Shown here piece by piece: positions 5,123 through 5,703 of a stretch of DNA of 5,703 nt. Under the pieces are notes generated by a model that was not told the origin of the DNA, did no database searches, and saw only the letters and a list, made by a program, of their open reading frames with translations. Made by a program: the position numbers and the translations under genes. The first letter of the stretch is position 1; each line of letters starts with the position of its first letter. Origin of the DNA: Verrucomicrobiota bacterium (GTDB lineage Bacteria > Verrucomicrobiota > Lentisphaeria > Victivallales > Victivallaceae); contig JAEWSS010000011.1 in assembly GCA_023459755.1 (NCBI GenBank), forward strand, positions 1 through 5,703. The letters are read 5' to 3'.

Positions 5123-5703
5123 ATGCAGGAAATAATAATTTACGTCGCCGCGAACGAGACGCTGGGAACGGTACGCGATCGCGCCAACGCCATGGACGCT
5201 TCACCGCCGACACTGGCTCTAGGGTCTTCGGTCCGGCTCAGGCTCCGGCTGTTCGCCGCAAGCGACGCGGATCAGGCATACGACTTCGAATCTCTGTCCG
5301 GCGTCGTCTCGTGGCAGTTTGCCATGGACACGGATTTCGACGCGGCGACCACTCACAAAATCGTTGCGGACAATGCCGCCATAACCGCGGACGAAGTTGT
5401 CGATGGCGACGAAACTTTCACCGAAGTGGCGATTCCGGTTTCCAATATGAACACCGAAGAATTGACCGCGGCGCTCGGCGCCGCCGAAACGCTGCCGCTG
5501 AACGGCGAACTATGCGGTTATGACGCCGACGCCAAGCTGATTTTTGTTTTGCAGATCAAAGGATTCACGGTAAGAAACCGCATCATCTCCTCCGGCGACC
5601 CGACTGAAATCGCCGCCGGGTATCTGAATGAATCGCAGGTGCGGAGCCTGGTCGCCTCCGGCATGGTTCTGCGGTTTTCCTCCGACGGAACGGCATGGCA
5701 CGA
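5123..5703 (+). CDS. Probable phage baseplate or receptor-binding protein, N-terminal part (runs off window)
   Basis: An open frame from ATG 5123 continues to the right edge with no stop: 193 complete codons plus two bases. The ATG directly abuts the previous TAA (TAAATG); a GGAGA lies 10 nt upstream inside the previous gene. The protein starts MQEIIIYVAANETLGTV and is acidic and beta-rich. SSVRLRLRLFAASDADQAYD (35-54) and VVSWQFAMDTDFD (61-73) suggest a sandwich-like N-terminal domain such as those that dock baseplate or fibre proteins, and a further strand set lies at 137-154. Residues 167-193 read YLNESQVRSLVASGM, then LRFSSDGTAWH. The last part resembles the QFS.DG.TWH motif I recall from phage tail fibre and baseplate proteins, where it precedes repeated receptor-facing segments. 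No enzyme motif is visible. The functional call is moderate because the C-terminal part is missing. The reading frame itself is well supported by GC-rich codon use and tight packing. Confidence 0.7.
   Translation, partial: MQEIIIYVAANETLGTVRDRANAMDASPPTLALGSSVRLRLRLFAASDADQAYDFESLSGVVSWQFAMDTDFDAATTHKIVADNAAITADEVVDGDETFTEVAIPVSNMNTEELTAALGAAETLPLNGELCGYDADAKLIFVLQIKGFTVRNRIISSGDPTEIAAGYLNESQVRSLVASGMVLRFSSDGTAWH

Noticed and set aside
1..5703. Search by eye for tRNA genes, CRISPR arrays, IS ends, attachment sites and diversity-generating retroelement repeats
   Set aside because: None was found. The only non-coding stretch longer than 20 bp is 423-512, and its content is explained by the higBA promoter, the operator and the tape measure ribosome binding site.

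Overview
This window is part of a tailed-phage (prophage-like) tail module with a toxin-antitoxin pair on the opposite strand at its left end. The host is probably a bacterium of the Planctomycetes-Verrucomicrobia-Lentisphaerae (PVC) group. The coding sequence is GC-rich, and the two genes after the tape measure gene carry motifs that I recall from planctomycete and related prophage proteins. That assignment rests on memory of family patterns, not on a search.

Left region (1-512). The minus strand carries a toxin-first type II module. higB (144-422) is complete. higA (1-133) is cut by the window edge after 44 residues. The two are 10 bp apart, and the higB stop codon lies inside a strong higA ribosome binding site. 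The 90 bp between higB and the tape measure gene hold a good minus-strand promoter. It is overlapped by a small palindrome and a 14-bp imperfect direct repeat that look like an autoregulatory operator. I see no convincing plus-strand promoter there.

Right region (513-5703). Five plus-strand genes are packed head to tail: an 850-residue tape measure protein (TP901 type), a 271-residue conserved phage protein, a 276-residue protein, a 134-residue protein, and a fifth gene running off the right edge (193 residues visible). The joins are 13 bp, a 4-bp ATGA overlap, another 4-bp ATGA overlap, and a zero-gap TAAATG. This indicates one polycistronic message with coupled translation. By position after the tape measure gene, the four downstream products should build the tail tip, baseplate or receptor-binding apparatus, but none shows a classical Dit, Tal or NlpC/P60 signature that I can recognise.

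How it works together. The tape measure protein sets tail length, and the following genes probably make the distal structure. The higBA pair is a separate cargo unit (a moron or addiction cassette) with its own promoter, in AT-richer DNA. Tail transcription arriving from the left would cross it in antisense. There are no tRNA, rRNA, CRISPR or IS features. I do not see a clearly new defence system. The most interesting points are the placement of higBA inside the tail module and the unassigned tail-tip gene set.
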